Virus record (IMG/VR): IMGVR_UViG_3300033141_005354
Location: 1 to 39,843 of that record
Reading direction: 5' to 3' (one strand)
Source of the DNA: a virus
Length of the DNA: 39,843 bases
Below the pieces are notes generated by a model. The model saw nothing but the letters and a program-made list of their open reading frames with translations, searched no databases and had not been told where the DNA came from. The position numbers were made by a program, and so were the translations under genes. This document shows positions 9,891 through 19,431 of this stretch, piece after piece; the first letter of the stretch is position 1; every line of letters starts with the position of its first letter.

Positions 9891-10109
9891 ATGACGGAAT
9901 TAAGCAAAAAAATAGAATATCTTGGAAAAATATCTGTCCCGGGAGACGACGGGAAAATGGTTGAGCGGGACAGAATTAAAATAACAACAACGCACGAAAA
10001 AACAGAGTTCACGACAATTGAGGAAATGGAGCGGAGAAAGGCGCGATTAGAGCAGGAATTAGCTGAACTCACTGCCGACATAGAAGCCGCAAAGAATAGA
10101 AAAAAATAA
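9891..10109 (+). CDS. Small coiled-coil protein
   Basis: The 72-aa protein is of unknown family. An N-terminal beta-like stretch (KIEYLGKISVPGDDGKMVER) is followed by a heptad-type helix MERRKARLEQELAELTADIE. It lies between the fiber genes and other small structural-region genes. ATG at 9891 follows an A/T-rich gap of 22 nt. It may be a fiber-associated assembly factor; position is the only support. Confidence 0.65.
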   Translation: MTELSKKIEYLGKISVPGDDGKMVERDRIKITTTHEKTEFTTIEEMERRKARLEQELAELTADIEAAKNRKK

Positions 10110-10149
10110 TTATATTTTAAAAAGGTCGCAAACCAAAATAAATAATAAT

Positions 10150-10332
10150 ATGAACACTTTAACATCAGAGCAAATAAGAAACTTATTGGTATTTTTGAAC
10201 AGGGTTCAGCTTCAAGGCAATGAAGCCGAGGCCTTGGTTCAGTTAAAGATAATTTTAAATAATGTTTTACGGAATTTGCCTCCCGCGACAAATAAGGAAG
10301 ACAAAAAAGATCGCAAACAAGAAACTAAGTAA
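10150..10332 (+). CDS. Small hypothetical helical protein
   Basis: The 60-aa protein is predicted all-helical (SEQIRNLLVFLNRVQLQGNE...VQLKIILNNVLRNL) with a Lys/Asp-rich tail. No family is recognised. An AAAGGTCGCA element lies at 10121-10130, 20 nt before the ATG, and a related AAGATCGCAAAC lies near its own end. It sits in the virion-gene block. Confidence 0.6.
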   Translation: MNTLTSEQIRNLLVFLNRVQLQGNEAEALVQLKIILNNVLRNLPPATNKEDKKDRKQETK

Positions 10333-10361
10333 GATAATTTAAATTAATTTAAAACACTCTT

Positions 10362-10550
10362 ATGGCGAGATATTGGATTAAAGGCGTTATAAAGCGAAAA
10401 GGGCGAGTAAGAAGAGCGGCTAAAAGAGCTAAAATGTCAGTTGCTCGTTATTGCTCAAAAAGCAGAGCGGGATATAAAAAACTTTTAAGTTCAATGAAGA
10501 GAGCTTGCGCTTTGGCGAGGAGATTAAAGAAATACGCCAAAAGAAAATAA
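10362..10550 (+). CDS. Small Arg/Lys-rich basic protein
   Basis: The 62-aa protein has about 27 basic residues and almost no acidic ones (KRKGRVRRAAKRAKM, AGYKKLLSSMKRACALARR). It resembles protamine-like or nucleic-acid-binding virion proteins in composition, but no family is recognised. Three cysteine or serine/cysteine positions are spread along it. A second basic protein is at 21425. It may help condense or eject DNA; that is inference from charge and position. Confidence 0.65.
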   Translation: MARYWIKGVIKRKGRVRRAAKRAKMSVARYCSKSRAGYKKLLSSMKRACALARRLKKYAKRK

Positions 10551-10588
10551 TTCTAAAAAGGTCGCAGAAAAAATAACCAAATAATATC

Positions 10589-11320
10589 GTGCAGTTCAAT
10601 AATTCAAGCTCAAAAGAAAATAGCTTATACCACCACACTTTAAGTTTGCTCGGGATAGACGAGTCAGATACCACTACTTTGCCTGTTGACCCGACTTTTA
10701 CCAGATATGCCAACATAGCCGTAAAAGAGATTTCAACCAAGATTTGGATATACAGCAATGATTGGGAATATGATGACAGCAATTATACAAATCTCCCCCA
10801 AGTAACAACGAATTTGGTTGACGGGCAGAAGGATTACGAAATACCAGATACCACCTTTGATATATACAGGGTTGAAGTTAAGGACAGCGGCGGGGATTAC
10901 CGAAAATTAGCCAAATTAGACGAGTTGGAAATTCCCATATCGGAAGCAGAGTTTTTGGAAACCGACGGTATGCCGAGATACTATGATTTGAAATATAATT
11001 CAGTATTCCTTTATCCTTCCCCGAGTTCCAGCGAGGTAACGCTCTCTGCCGGTTTGCGGTTATTTATTAACAGAGAGCCAGACGCTTTTACAAAAACAGA
11101 CACAACCAAAGAACCTGGATTTCCAGAGAACTTTCACGACCTTATTTCTTACAAGGTGGCTTTGGCTTGGAGCGCCCCGAGGGGATTTCCAGAAGCTACT
11201 TTGATATCTTTCGGCAATGTTATAAAAAAGAAAGAGGCGGAGCTGGAAGAATACTATTCAAGGCGGGGCAATAGGAAAAAGGGAGCTAAAATAATACCTA
11301 AAAGATTTAGCAGGATATGA
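10589..11320 (+). CDS. Putative head-tail connector / adaptor-like structural protein
   Basis: The 243-aa protein starts with GTG at 10589. Features include an N-terminal helix (FTRYANIAVKEISTKIWIYS), the segment LVDGQKDYEIPDTTFDIYRVEVKD and FPENFHDLISYKVALAWSA. The pattern of a start helix, a YxIPd strand pair and a closing helix containing a LISYKVAL motif occurs in phage adaptor and connector proteins such as podoviral gp4-like proteins. The identification is from pattern only. An AAAGGTCGC element lies about 30 nt upstream. Its TGA overlaps the next ATG. Confidence 0.55.
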   Translation: MQFNNSSSKENSLYHHTLSLLGIDESDTTTLPVDPTFTRYANIAVKEISTKIWIYSNDWEYDDSNYTNLPQVTTNLVDGQKDYEIPDTTFDIYRVEVKDSGGDYRKLAKLDELEIPISEAEFLETDGMPRYYDLKYNSVFLYPSPSSSEVTLSAGLRLFINREPDAFTKTDTTKEPGFPENFHDLISYKVALAWSAPRGFPEATLISFGNVIKKKEAELEEYYSRRGNRKKGAKIIPKRFSRI

Positions 11321-11472
11321 GTATTAGCAAAATAAAAGTGAAATCAAAAGTAATAAAATACCCAGACGGGAGAAAAAATATAGTAATTAAAATTCCCACA
11401 TTAAAGGTCGCTTCAAAAAGTAAATTAAAACAATACTTACCTTGGTATGGCTACGTTCGTAAAAATAAATGA
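11317..11472 (+). CDS. Small basic protein
   Basis: A 51-aa reading frame starts with ATG at 11317, overlapping the previous stop (ATGA), and ends 26 nt inside the next gene. It is Lys-rich (MSISKIKVKSKVIKYPDGRK) and ends WYGYVRKNK. Overlap at both ends suggests translational coupling and supports it as real. No family is recognised. Confidence 0.6.
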   Translation: MSISKIKVKSKVIKYPDGRKNIVIKIPTLKVASKSKLKQYLPWYGYVRKNK

Positions 11473-11887
11473 TTTCGTCGAACATATAGCAGAAAAAGTC
11501 CACGATTTGAGTTCTGACCAGCTGGCAGTGGCTTTATCAAATACCGCTCCAGCAAGCGAAACCAATAACCCAACCGCTGACGGCAACGGCGTTTTGGCTA
11601 ATGTTACCCAGATAAGTTATACCAATTTATCTTCAAGGAACATTACCACCGCAAGTTCCGCCCAATCAAGCGGGACATATAAGCTGACTTTAAATGATTT
11701 GACTTTAACGGCTTCTGGCGGGTCGGTCGGTCCTTTCAGGTATATTTATATCTACAATGATACCCCGACTTCGCCGGCAGACCCCTTGATAGCGGTATAT
11801 GATTACGGTTCTTCATTGACCCTAAACGACGGAGAGAGCTTGACAATAGATTTTGACGGCTCAAACGGCTTCTTAACAATAGCTTAA
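11447..11887 (+). CDS. Phage structural protein, beta-rich (decoration/tail-like)
   Basis: The 146-aa protein is rich in Ser, Thr, Ala and Gly with alternating beta strands. It starts MATFVKINDFVEHIAEKVH and contains SDQLAVALSNTAPA, SGTYKLTLNDLTLTASGG and a C-terminal YDYGSSLTLNDGESLTIDF. This general form is frequent among uncharacterised phage virion proteins near fiber genes. No catalytic motif is visible. A decoration or tail-attached role is plausible but not proven. Confidence 0.65.
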   Translation: MATFVKINDFVEHIAEKVHDLSSDQLAVALSNTAPASETNNPTADGNGVLANVTQISYTNLSSRNITTASSAQSSGTYKLTLNDLTLTASGGSVGPFRYIYIYNDTPTSPADPLIAVYDYGSSLTLNDGESLTIDFDGSNGFLTIA

Positions 11888-11903
11888 TTAAAACAATAAT
11901 TCT

Positions 11904-12659
11904 ATGGCTTTAGACCCAGTAAAAAATTTCGCAAAAGTTGAGTTATCAACTGGTTACGCCTCTGGAGTTACTTCGGTTAATTTGGTAAGCGGAGACGGGG
12001 CGAAACTGCCAGACCCTTCCTCGGATGGGAGCTTTAACTTGGTTTGGTGGAATTCAAGCGATTACAGCGACCCCGCTGACGACCCCAATGTTGAAATAGT
12101 CAGGTGCACGGCAAGAAGCACGGATACTTTAACAATCATAAGGGCGCAAGAGGGGACTTCGGATGTCAACCACAACACGTCTGGGAAGACCTATAAAATG
12201 GTTTTAGCGCCCACAAAGAAGTTCCGAGATGATATTGAAGCGCGATTGGCTTTTTCCTCCCGAGCGAGAGTTCATTTGTCGAATGAACAGACTATTCCTA
12301 ATAATACATTCACAAAGGTTGAGTTAGACACCGAAGATTATGACGGATTAGGAGAATTTAACACAACTACTCACCGATTTACGGCTCAGCAAGCAGGATA
12401 TTATCAAGTTAATGTTTCAGTGATGTTTAATACTACTAATACTAATACTTACTATCACGCTATTCTTTATAAAAACGGAACTTCATATGCGTGGTCTACC
12501 AGTAATGCGGCAACTACCTTTGATAGATTGACTTTATCGATATCCGATGTTGTTTATTTAGCCGCAAATGATTTTTTAGAAGTATATGTGTATCAACAAA
12601 GCGGAGGTGATGAAACAATAAGAGTGGATACTTATTTTTCAATTCATAGATTAAGTTGA
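11904..12659 (+). CDS. Fiber protein with C1q/TNF-like C-terminal domain
   Basis: The 251-aa protein has an N-terminal domain (1-115) typical of phage adapter or fiber proteins (VKNFAKVELSTGYASGVTSV, IVRCTARSTDTLTIIRAQEG). The C-terminal domain (about 118-251) looks like a C1q/TNF jelly roll: TFTKVELDTEDYD, FTAQQAGYYQVNVSVMF, YYHAILYKNG and a closing FLEVYVYQQSG. C1q-like heads trimerise and bind ligands at the tips of bacterial and phage fibers. It starts at ATG 11904, 17 nt after the previous stop. It is likely a second receptor-binding candidate beside the collagen-like fiber. Confidence 0.75.
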   Translation: MALDPVKNFAKVELSTGYASGVTSVNLVSGDGAKLPDPSSDGSFNLVWWNSSDYSDPADDPNVEIVRCTARSTDTLTIIRAQEGTSDVNHNTSGKTYKMVLAPTKKFRDDIEARLAFSSRARVHLSNEQTIPNNTFTKVELDTEDYDGLGEFNTTTHRFTAQQAGYYQVNVSVMFNTTNTNTYYHAILYKNGTSYAWSTSNAATTFDRLTLSISDVVYLAANDFLEVYVYQQSGGDETIRVDTYFSIHRLS

Positions 12660-12669
12660 TATAAAAATT

Positions 12670-13035
12670 ATGTATGGTTCATTTTCTTATGGTTCAGCTT
12701 CATATGGAGGAAGGGCGGCGGCAAAAACAAGTCATATTCTTACCGCTACCGTTGGAAGTTTTACTCTTACGGGTATAGCGATAAAGCTAAAAAGGGTATT
12801 AAAAGCAGATATCGGTTCATTCGTCTTAACAAGCATAAAAACAGCTCTCAATTTTAAAGGGTGGTTATACGAAAGCAAGAATACGACAAGCTGGGCGGAA
12901 GAAACCAAAAATACAGCTTCTTGGTCAAATGAAAACAAGAATACGGCGTCTTGGGCAGAAGAAACCAAACATACGGCTTCTTGGGCGGAAGAAACAAAAA
13001 ACACAGCCAATTATACCAACGAAACCAAAAACTAA
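12670..13035 (+). CDS. Repeat-containing structural protein (SWAEETKNTA decapeptides)
   Basis: The 121-aa protein has a Gly/Ser/Tyr-rich start (MYGSFSYGSASYGGRAAAK), two related strands (TATVGSFTLTGIAIKLKRVL and KADIGSFVLTSIKTAL), then about five 10-residue units of the form KNTASWAEET (residues 69-121). The DNA is a 30-bp tandem repeat at 12880-13035. The units vary, for example SWSNENKNTA and NYTNETKN. Such repeats are known in phage structural proteins with beta-type packing. Function is unknown; expression within the fiber block suggests a virion role. Confidence 0.65.
   Translation: MYGSFSYGSASYGGRAAAKTSHILTATVGSFTLTGIAIKLKRVLKADIGSFVLTSIKTALNFKGWLYESKNTTSWAEETKNTASWSNENKNTASWAEETKHTASWAEETKNTANYTNETKN
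12880..13035 (+). repeat. 30-bp tandem repeat inside structural gene
   Basis: About five imperfect 30-bp units code for the decapeptide KNTASWAEET and variants. The period keeps the reading frame, so copy number can change without a frameshift. Differences between units show that the array is not very recent. Confidence 0.8.
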
Positions 13036-13048
13036 GATAACCAAACCA

Positions 13049-13672
13049 ATGCCAGAAGATTTAGAACAAAAAATTAAAGAACAAATCAAAGAACAGAGAT
13101 TATTCGGTGAAGAATTAGACCGACGGCTTAAATTATTGGAAGAAAAAATAAAGAAGCTTACACCAGAGCCAGTGTTAGAAATAAAAAAGCCATTTCGGGA
13201 GAAAATTCTTAATAGCTACGGAGAGATTACTCATTTGTATTTTGAGGGAGAGTTGTTGCCGTTAATGATAGGAAAATTTGGTGCTGGACAAACAACCAGA
13301 ACAACAGCGCAAGGAACAGGAACTCAAAATGTGGCTCACGGATTAGGCGTAACTCCCAAACTGATTAAAATTACGGCTTTTTTCCAAAGAAGCGGTGATA
13401 CGGCTGGAGAAGGAGCTATCTGTGTCGGTTCGTCTCTCGGTGCGACGGGAGAAACTTGCAGTTATATGTATTTTGGAGCAGGTTCAACGTTTGGCGGTTA
13501 TCAAAACTCAGGTAATATAATTTATATTAAAGATGAAAGCACTGATACCGAACACATTGTTTGTGATATTAGTGCGGTTGATTCAACTAATTTTACTCTT
13601 AATTTTACAACGTTTTCTGCGTTGGGAACTAATATAAATACATTGTTTATTCAATGGGAAGCGTGGGCTTAA
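13049..13672 (+). CDS. Virion protein with N-terminal coiled coil and beta-rich C-domain
   Basis: The 207-aa protein starts at ATG 13049, chosen over upstream in-frame codons because it follows the previous gene's stop directly. Residues 1-40 form a charged coiled coil (EQKIKEQIKEQRLFGEELDR). Residues 75-207 are beta-rich and Gly/Thr-rich (GAGQTTRTTAQGTGTQNVAH, then VTPKLIKITAFFQRSGD, IYIKDESTDTEHIV). The segment GLGVTPKLIKI resembles tip domains of phage and prophage tail fibers. It is probably another fiber or tail-tip protein. Confidence 0.65.
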   Translation: MPEDLEQKIKEQIKEQRLFGEELDRRLKLLEEKIKKLTPEPVLEIKKPFREKILNSYGEITHLYFEGELLPLMIGKFGAGQTTRTTAQGTGTQNVAHGLGVTPKLIKITAFFQRSGDTAGEGAICVGSSLGATGETCSYMYFGAGSTFGGYQNSGNIIYIKDESTDTEHIVCDISAVDSTNFTLNFTTFSALGTNINTLFIQWEAWA

Positions 13673-13676
13673 AATT

Positions 13677-15176
13677 ATGCCAAAACAAATTTATAACAAT
13701 TTCACAGGGGGAATATCGGATAATGACAGAGAAGGAAATTATGTAATGAGAGACATTGACATTTTTAGAGATTACGGATATTTAGTTCCTGGATTTAAAA
13801 AATCCGATATCACGATTACGGGTCAAAATCAGCATATTATAGAAATTATACACGATTCATTAAATCAGAGAGCTTATTTATTGGGAAATTCGGCAAGAAT
13901 ATATTGTGTAGATACCAGTTCAGATACTGATGTAGGAAATACTTTTGGAGACGGAACTAAAAACTATGTAATAGTGTCAGGAATGTCAGAGGCAAAAGGG
14001 CTTATTACATATATTACACAGGATAGCGCTTACAGAGTTTTATTTGCCTATAACGGGACAAATAAAGATATAGCTAAAGGAGTATTAACAAATAGCTGGG
14101 ACGGAGCAAATTTAGACCGAGATTGGGGTTCTACGGTCCCAACAGGAGGAGCAACCTTACAGGCGGGAAGAAGAGATATAATTAAATGGGGAGGTTATAT
14201 TTGGATAACTAATGGCAGATACGTCGGTAAACTTGATACTCTTGCGGCGACCCCGATATTTGACCCAACATTTTTTGACTTGGGTCCCGATTGGACTGCT
14301 GACAGATTATTTTCTACAAATCATTATTTGGGTATAGTAGCCAGTGAGGCGCAACAAGGCAGTAATTATTTTCCTGTGGTAGCAAGAACCAATAATAAGT
14401 GCAGAATATATTTACACGACGGAGTTTCGAGTTCGGCTACAGAAATTATACCGCTTGAAGGTATAAACCAGATATATGCTATTATAAATAATAACGGAAA
14501 TATTATATTATTCGCAGACAATAGAAGCCGTGCGCATATTCTCGGGGTATTGCAAGAAAATGGAATAGAGGAAATTAAAGAATTACGATTTGAAGTAGAC
14601 GGCACGGTAAGAAACTTTTTATCCCCACTAAGCCAAAGCGCAATAACTATTTATAAAAACAAAGTATTATTTGGAGTAGGGAATAATTATGCTGGGCTTA
14701 TATTCGGGTATGGGAGAAAAGATATAAATAAAAATTATATTTTATACCAGCCATATTCATTATCTACCGCAGTTTCTTCACAAATAACTTCATTAAAGCA
14801 GGTTTATACGGATAAACTTTATGCGGGATATTTTGACGGAACTAATTATAAACTTGCCAAGTTAACTTCTGGTTATTCTACCTCTGCGACTTATAAAGCA
14901 GGGTATACGGACGCTGGTCAGAGGATAAGAATAAATTATGTCAAGTTTTATTTCAAGCCCTTGGTGTCGGGAGACAGCGTAACGGTTTCATTGGATACAG
15001 ATTACGGAACTTCCAATCCGCTGAGAACTATAAGTTATGCGGCGGACGGAGCAATAACTTCTATCAAAAAGGTCAAGAATATAATATGCCATGCCTTTCG
15101 TCCCGTTATCAAGTGGAACGCTGGCGGAACGGCATTTTCAAAAATAGTGGTCGACTTTGATTATATAAACGATTAA
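13677..15176 (+). CDS. Large beta-rich virion protein (propeller-like, tail/stopper candidate)
   Basis: The 499-aa protein starts MPKQIYNNFTGGISDNDREG. It carries repeating strands such as QNQHIIEIIHDSLNQRAYLL, GNSARIYCVDTSSDTD, IIKWGGYIWITNGRYVGKLD and INQIYAIINNNGNIILFADN, each ending in an aromatic or NG turn. That periodicity suggests a beta-propeller, as found in some podovirus tail or stopper proteins. No enzyme motif is seen. It starts 4 nt after the upstream stop, so it is likely co-transcribed with the fiber genes. Confidence 0.6.
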   Translation: MPKQIYNNFTGGISDNDREGNYVMRDIDIFRDYGYLVPGFKKSDITITGQNQHIIEIIHDSLNQRAYLLGNSARIYCVDTSSDTDVGNTFGDGTKNYVIVSGMSEAKGLITYITQDSAYRVLFAYNGTNKDIAKGVLTNSWDGANLDRDWGSTVPTGGATLQAGRRDIIKWGGYIWITNGRYVGKLDTLAATPIFDPTFFDLGPDWTADRLFSTNHYLGIVASEAQQGSNYFPVVARTNNKCRIYLHDGVSSSATEIIPLEGINQIYAIINNNGNIILFADNRSRAHILGVLQENGIEEIKELRFEVDGTVRNFLSPLSQSAITIYKNKVLFGVGNNYAGLIFGYGRKDINKNYILYQPYSLSTAVSSQITSLKQVYTDKLYAGYFDGTNYKLAKLTSGYSTSATYKAGYTDAGQRIRINYVKFYFKPLVSGDSVTVSLDTDYGTSNPLRTISYAADGAITSIKKVKNIICHAFRPVIKWNAGGTAFSKIVVDFDYIND

Positions 15177-15186
15177 CATAACAAAT

Positions 15187-16665
15187 ATGGCAACAAACAT
15201 AGAACAAAGATTAAAAGAAATGGGATTATGGGAAAGGTATCGGGATATTAAAACCCGCCAAGCTTTGATGACCCCAGAAGAGTTAGAGAAATACGGAGCA
15301 TTTCCAGATTATTCCAAGATTACTCCCCCGACCGCCCCGGCGGCAGACATAGACACGACGCAAGCCCCGCCGATAGACAGCGGAGCGGGAGATGTTTTGG
15401 CGGCTGGCGAAGGAGCCAAGGGAGCGGCTAAAACCGCCTTACAGGATTATGAGAAAAGGATAAAAGAGCTGGAAGAAGAAGCGGAAAGGCGGCAAAAAGA
15501 AGCCCAAGAGCAAATGAAAAAACAGCAAAGCTTAATAGATAAACTGCTTAAAAGGGAAAAAGAAGCGAGAGAAGAGCAAAAGCCCCGAGAGGAACTTTTG
15601 AAAGAAGCCAAGACCGCCGCGTTGGAAGAAATGGGTCTTAAACCAGAAGACATACGGCAAATAGGCGGGCTTGTAGACGAAATAACGGAATACCAAAGGC
15701 AGATAGCGAATTTGGAAGCCCAGAAGCAAGCGGCTATTGACCTTAATAGGCAAAGACCCGGCAGAACTATGAGAATGCTCACAGCCGAAGAAGCTATTAT
15801 AGAGAAGCAGTATAACAGCAGGATAGCCGCCAAAGCGGCTCAAGCCGGCGTGGCGAGCCAGAAGCTTCAGTTATTACAGGGAGCGTATCAGGACGCCAGA
15901 AATACGGCAAGAACAATAGTTGAAGCCGCCTTATACGACCAAAGGCAGGAGCTGGAAGACATAGAGTGGTCTTTGTCCGTCCACAGCGATTTGTATAACT
16001 TGGCTTCAAAGGAAGAACAGCAGGCGTGGACGAGAGAGTATAACTTAAAGCGGGAACAACTGGAAAAAGACAGGGCGGAACTTCAAGCCAAGCTGGATTT
16101 GATGACTGCGGCGGCTGAAAACGGAGTAAAGCTCGGCTGGGATATGAACTATATCAAGAGCAAATCAATAGAAGAATTGACGGCAGAGTATGCCCAAGCG
16201 GTAGAGGCGATGCCGGCGGAAGAACCGACTTACGCTCCTTCCGAGCTTGAAAAAGAATGGCAGGCGGCGGGAGGCGAAGCTGGGACTGGAATGCCTTTAT
16301 TTGAATATATTAAGTGGAGAAGGGGATTGCCAGAGCCAGAAAAACCAAGAACATGGACGGATGCGGAAATAAGAAAGGCAGTAAGCGGAATGAAGGCGAA
16401 TAATTTAAGTTATCAAGAAGCTTTAGATGAATTTGAGTTAGACCCGACTGTTTTGAATAAAAATAGAGCAAGAGAAATAATTGCTGAAATGTATGGAGTA
16501 GAAGAAGAAATAGCGCCAGAAGAAATAGGACCACCGACGCCTAAACCTTCTCCAGTTGTAGGACCAGAGAAAGAAAAAGATTGGTGGGAAAAACCTGCCA
16601 CTGGGTTAGAGTTTCTGCCAGGATGGGAAGAAAATTTAAGAATAAATCCATTATATGTTGAATAA
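15187..16665 (+). CDS. Coiled-coil structural protein (internal virion candidate)
   Basis: The 492-aa protein is rich in Ala, Glu, Lys and Gln. A Pro/Ala-rich linker (residues 40-65) leads into a long coiled coil from about 78 to 320 (KRIKELEEEAERRQKEAQEQ, KREKEAREEQKPREELLKEA, REQLEKDRAELQAKLDLM). The C-terminus is Pro/Glu-rich and ends GWEENLRINPLYVE. Together with the 920-aa neighbour downstream it resembles the pair of internal or ejection proteins of podoviruses, and no tape-measure gene exists elsewhere. The role is inferred from architecture. Confidence 0.6.
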   Translation: MATNIEQRLKEMGLWERYRDIKTRQALMTPEELEKYGAFPDYSKITPPTAPAADIDTTQAPPIDSGAGDVLAAGEGAKGAAKTALQDYEKRIKELEEEAERRQKEAQEQMKKQQSLIDKLLKREKEAREEQKPREELLKEAKTAALEEMGLKPEDIRQIGGLVDEITEYQRQIANLEAQKQAAIDLNRQRPGRTMRMLTAEEAIIEKQYNSRIAAKAAQAGVASQKLQLLQGAYQDARNTARTIVEAALYDQRQELEDIEWSLSVHSDLYNLASKEEQQAWTREYNLKREQLEKDRAELQAKLDLMTAAAENGVKLGWDMNYIKSKSIEELTAEYAQAVEAMPAEEPTYAPSELEKEWQAAGGEAGTGMPLFEYIKWRRGLPEPEKPRTWTDAEIRKAVSGMKANNLSYQEALDEFELDPTVLNKNRAREIIAEMYGVEEEIAPEEIGPPTPKPSPVVGPEKEKDWWEKPATGLEFLPGWEENLRINPLYVE

Positions 16666-16667
16666 TT

Positions 16668-19430
16668 ATGCCAGCTTCTGATTATTTAAAACCATCTCTC
16701 CAAAGAGAGATAAAGGGAGCGAGCTTTTATTTGAAGCCATCAAAACCGACTGAACCTACTGAAGTATTAGAGCAGTATGGTTATTCAATTCCTGAAAAAA
16801 AAGGATGGTCTTTACTTGGTAAAAAGTTTTTAAATGTAGTAAGCGGCGTATTAGATGTATTAAGGACTGGAGAGTATGCTATTGGAGGTATATTGGCAGG
16901 CAAATCGCCGATTACAGGAATTAAAGAAAAAATAAGTCCTTCCGAGGTATTGTTTAAAGACAGAGAAGAGGATAGAAAGTTATGGTCCAAAAAAGGAATA
17001 GCTGCTTTGGCGGTTGATATTTTATTAGACCCATTGACTTATCTTACTTTTGGAGCCGGCAATGCGATTAAGTTATCTACCAAAGGAGGGCAAGTTCTTT
17101 TAAACAAATCGGGGCAAAAACTGATAAAAACGATGGTTTCGAAAGGAGCTTCGGAAGCTGCCGCTCGTAGGGCTATGGCAAGAATTATTCAGGAAGGAGG
17201 AGAAGCCGTTGCCAAGAAATATATCGGAAAATCAGGATTAAGGTTTATGGGGCAGGTATTTATTCCAGCTGAATATTTCCAAAGAGCGGGAAAAGTAATA
17301 AACAAAGTTCCTGGAGCTGGAGCTATTAATAGGGTTGGAAATGCTTTTTCAAGAGCTTTTAGACCGTTTAGAGAAATAGATATGATGCCCGCTAAAATAG
17401 GGGGCAAGGGAACATATACTGATTTTTTGTATAAACCGTTTGTTAGAGAAACAAGACAAAAAATATTCAAAGAAATTGATAATACAAAAAAGATTGCCGC
17501 TAAGGCATATAAGGAGTATGGCATAGATGTCGGCAAAACCATTGGCACTAAAATTGAAAGGCGGAAATTAACGGGAGATAAGTTTCTTGATGATATTATC
17601 AAATGGATGAAAAAAGAACAAAAGGAAATGCTGGAAATTGAAAGAGCCACTGGTAAAAAGATAGGCAAAATAAAAGGATATTTACGGCACTATTTAACCC
17701 CAGAGGGTAGAAATTTTATTGCTAAGGGAAATGATTTTATGGGGGCTCTTTCAAAACCCTTAAAGGCAAAATTACCTGTGGCTACCCATAGGAATATATC
17801 AGGAATTATTAGAGATATAAATGCTCATTTTAGAATAAATTATGGAATTAAAAATTTCTTTGAACCAGACGCTTTTAAAGCATTTGCCATAAGGAAAGCG
17901 GAGCATATTAAATATCTCAATACCCACCGATTTTTAGAAGCAACCAAGGCAAGGTTCGGAATTAGAATTGATAAAGCTAAAACTACTATTATAGATGGCA
18001 TTAGGTTTATTGAACCCGCCAATCCTCAATTAAAAGGGTGGCTATTACCAGAACCGATTGTAAAACACCTCGATGACACATTGAAAGTTTTAACAAATGA
18101 AAAATCTATGAGGGGATTTGTCAAGGTGTATGATAAGATATTAGGTATTTGGAAAAAACACGTAACTGGCTGGCATCCAGCTTTCCATACCAGAAACTTT
18201 ATTGGCGGTTCTTTCAATAATTGGCTGGCTGGAGTTAGGGCGGCAGATAGTATTGATACTTTCAGAATATTAAGAGGTTCTGACCACGTTATTAAAACAA
18301 ATATAGGAACTCAATATACGGGAAAGCAGGTGCTTGATTTGGCAGAAAGATTTGGAGTTAGGGGACAGCCAGGAATGATGGATGTGTATAGGCAGGTAAA
18401 TGAAACAATAGAAGAGATTACTTCCCGCAATATTAAAAAGCTGGGAATTAAAGCAAGTAATGCCCCGAGATTCGCTATGGAGTTTGTGGAAGACAGATTA
18501 AGGTTGCCCTTATTTATTAACAGATTAAAAAAGGGATATAGTCCAGCCGAAGCGGCGAAGGATGTATTTAAGTTTCATTTTGATTATTTGCCAGAAACAG
18601 GACTAACCAATTTTGAGCGGCTTTATATGAGAAGAATTATGCCATTTTACGTTTGGACAAGACACAACGTTCCTCTACAAATAGAAATGATGATGAAACA
18701 GCCAGGTAAATACGCTAACCTTGAGAAGTTAAGGCAATCAATGTTTGGACCGAAAGAGAAAAAAGAGTTTAAATCTTTGCCTGATTGGATGAAAGAAATG
18801 TTTATATTCCCTTTACCGTGGAAAGATGAAGCGGGAAAAACTTTATGGGCTCAACTTGATTTACCGTTGGATGATATAAAATATTTGCCGATTACTTCTT
18901 CTGGAATCAGAGAAATTGCTGGACTTCTTACTCCTTTTCTTAAATTCCCCATGGAAAGATATTTTAACAGAAATATGTATTTTGGCGGAGAAATATGGAA
19001 TCCAGATTTGCCAAGAGAAATGCAGACCCGTAAAACCACTGAAGCTCTTAAATACTTGCCCAATCCAATAAAAAAATTCCTCAACTTTCGTGAGGTATTA
19101 TATAGAGATTGGCGTTACCCAGAAGAAAAACGCTTTATTAAGCGTTATGAAATGGATGCCAAGAAGCTACATATTCTTATGACATTTCTCGGTAGATATT
19201 ATTCTACCTTGAGAGGATTGTTTGATGAGGAAATTCCTCCCGAATGGAAAGTATCCAGATATGTCGGCGGTATTCCCGTGAGAGTATTTGATATGCCCGA
19301 AGAAGAAAAAAGAAAAGAATTAGAACAAGAAAAACAAGTAAATGAAATGATAAAATGGCTGAAACAACACAAAATTATTCCTTACAAGGGAGAGGAAAAG
19401 AAAAAAGGGGTAAGCCAATACTTAAAATAG
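16668..19430 (+). CDS. Large internal virion / ejection protein candidate
   Basis: The 920-aa protein is the second largest in the genome. It has a hydrophobic stretch near residues 100-130 (KKGIAALAVDILLDPLTYLT), many basic helices, and a central TGWHPAFHTRNFIGGSFNNW segment that is reminiscent of large phage polyvalent or internal proteins (LPD38-like). A further block reads RMRRIMPFYVWTRHN-like at 650-670. Size, position after the fiber and coiled-coil genes, and absence of a tape measure suggest a podovirus internal protein that helps deliver DNA across the envelope. No lysozyme motif was seen. The start ATG 16668 lies 2 nt after the upstream stop. Confidence 0.6.
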   Translation: MPASDYLKPSLQREIKGASFYLKPSKPTEPTEVLEQYGYSIPEKKGWSLLGKKFLNVVSGVLDVLRTGEYAIGGILAGKSPITGIKEKISPSEVLFKDREEDRKLWSKKGIAALAVDILLDPLTYLTFGAGNAIKLSTKGGQVLLNKSGQKLIKTMVSKGASEAAARRAMARIIQEGGEAVAKKYIGKSGLRFMGQVFIPAEYFQRAGKVINKVPGAGAINRVGNAFSRAFRPFREIDMMPAKIGGKGTYTDFLYKPFVRETRQKIFKEIDNTKKIAAKAYKEYGIDVGKTIGTKIERRKLTGDKFLDDIIKWMKKEQKEMLEIERATGKKIGKIKGYLRHYLTPEGRNFIAKGNDFMGALSKPLKAKLPVATHRNISGIIRDINAHFRINYGIKNFFEPDAFKAFAIRKAEHIKYLNTHRFLEATKARFGIRIDKAKTTIIDGIRFIEPANPQLKGWLLPEPIVKHLDDTLKVLTNEKSMRGFVKVYDKILGIWKKHVTGWHPAFHTRNFIGGSFNNWLAGVRAADSIDTFRILRGSDHVIKTNIGTQYTGKQVLDLAERFGVRGQPGMMDVYRQVNETIEEITSRNIKKLGIKASNAPRFAMEFVEDRLRLPLFINRLKKGYSPAEAAKDVFKFHFDYLPETGLTNFERLYMRRIMPFYVWTRHNVPLQIEMMMKQPGKYANLEKLRQSMFGPKEKKEFKSLPDWMKEMFIFPLPWKDEAGKTLWAQLDLPLDDIKYLPITSSGIREIAGLLTPFLKFPMERYFNRNMYFGGEIWNPDLPREMQTRKTTEALKYLPNPIKKFLNFREVLYRDWRYPEEKRFIKRYEMDAKKLHILMTFLGRYYSTLRGLFDEEIPPEWKVSRYVGGIPVRVFDMPEEEKRKELEQEKQVNEMIKWLKQHKIIPYKGEEKKKGVSQYLK

Positions 19431-19431
19431 T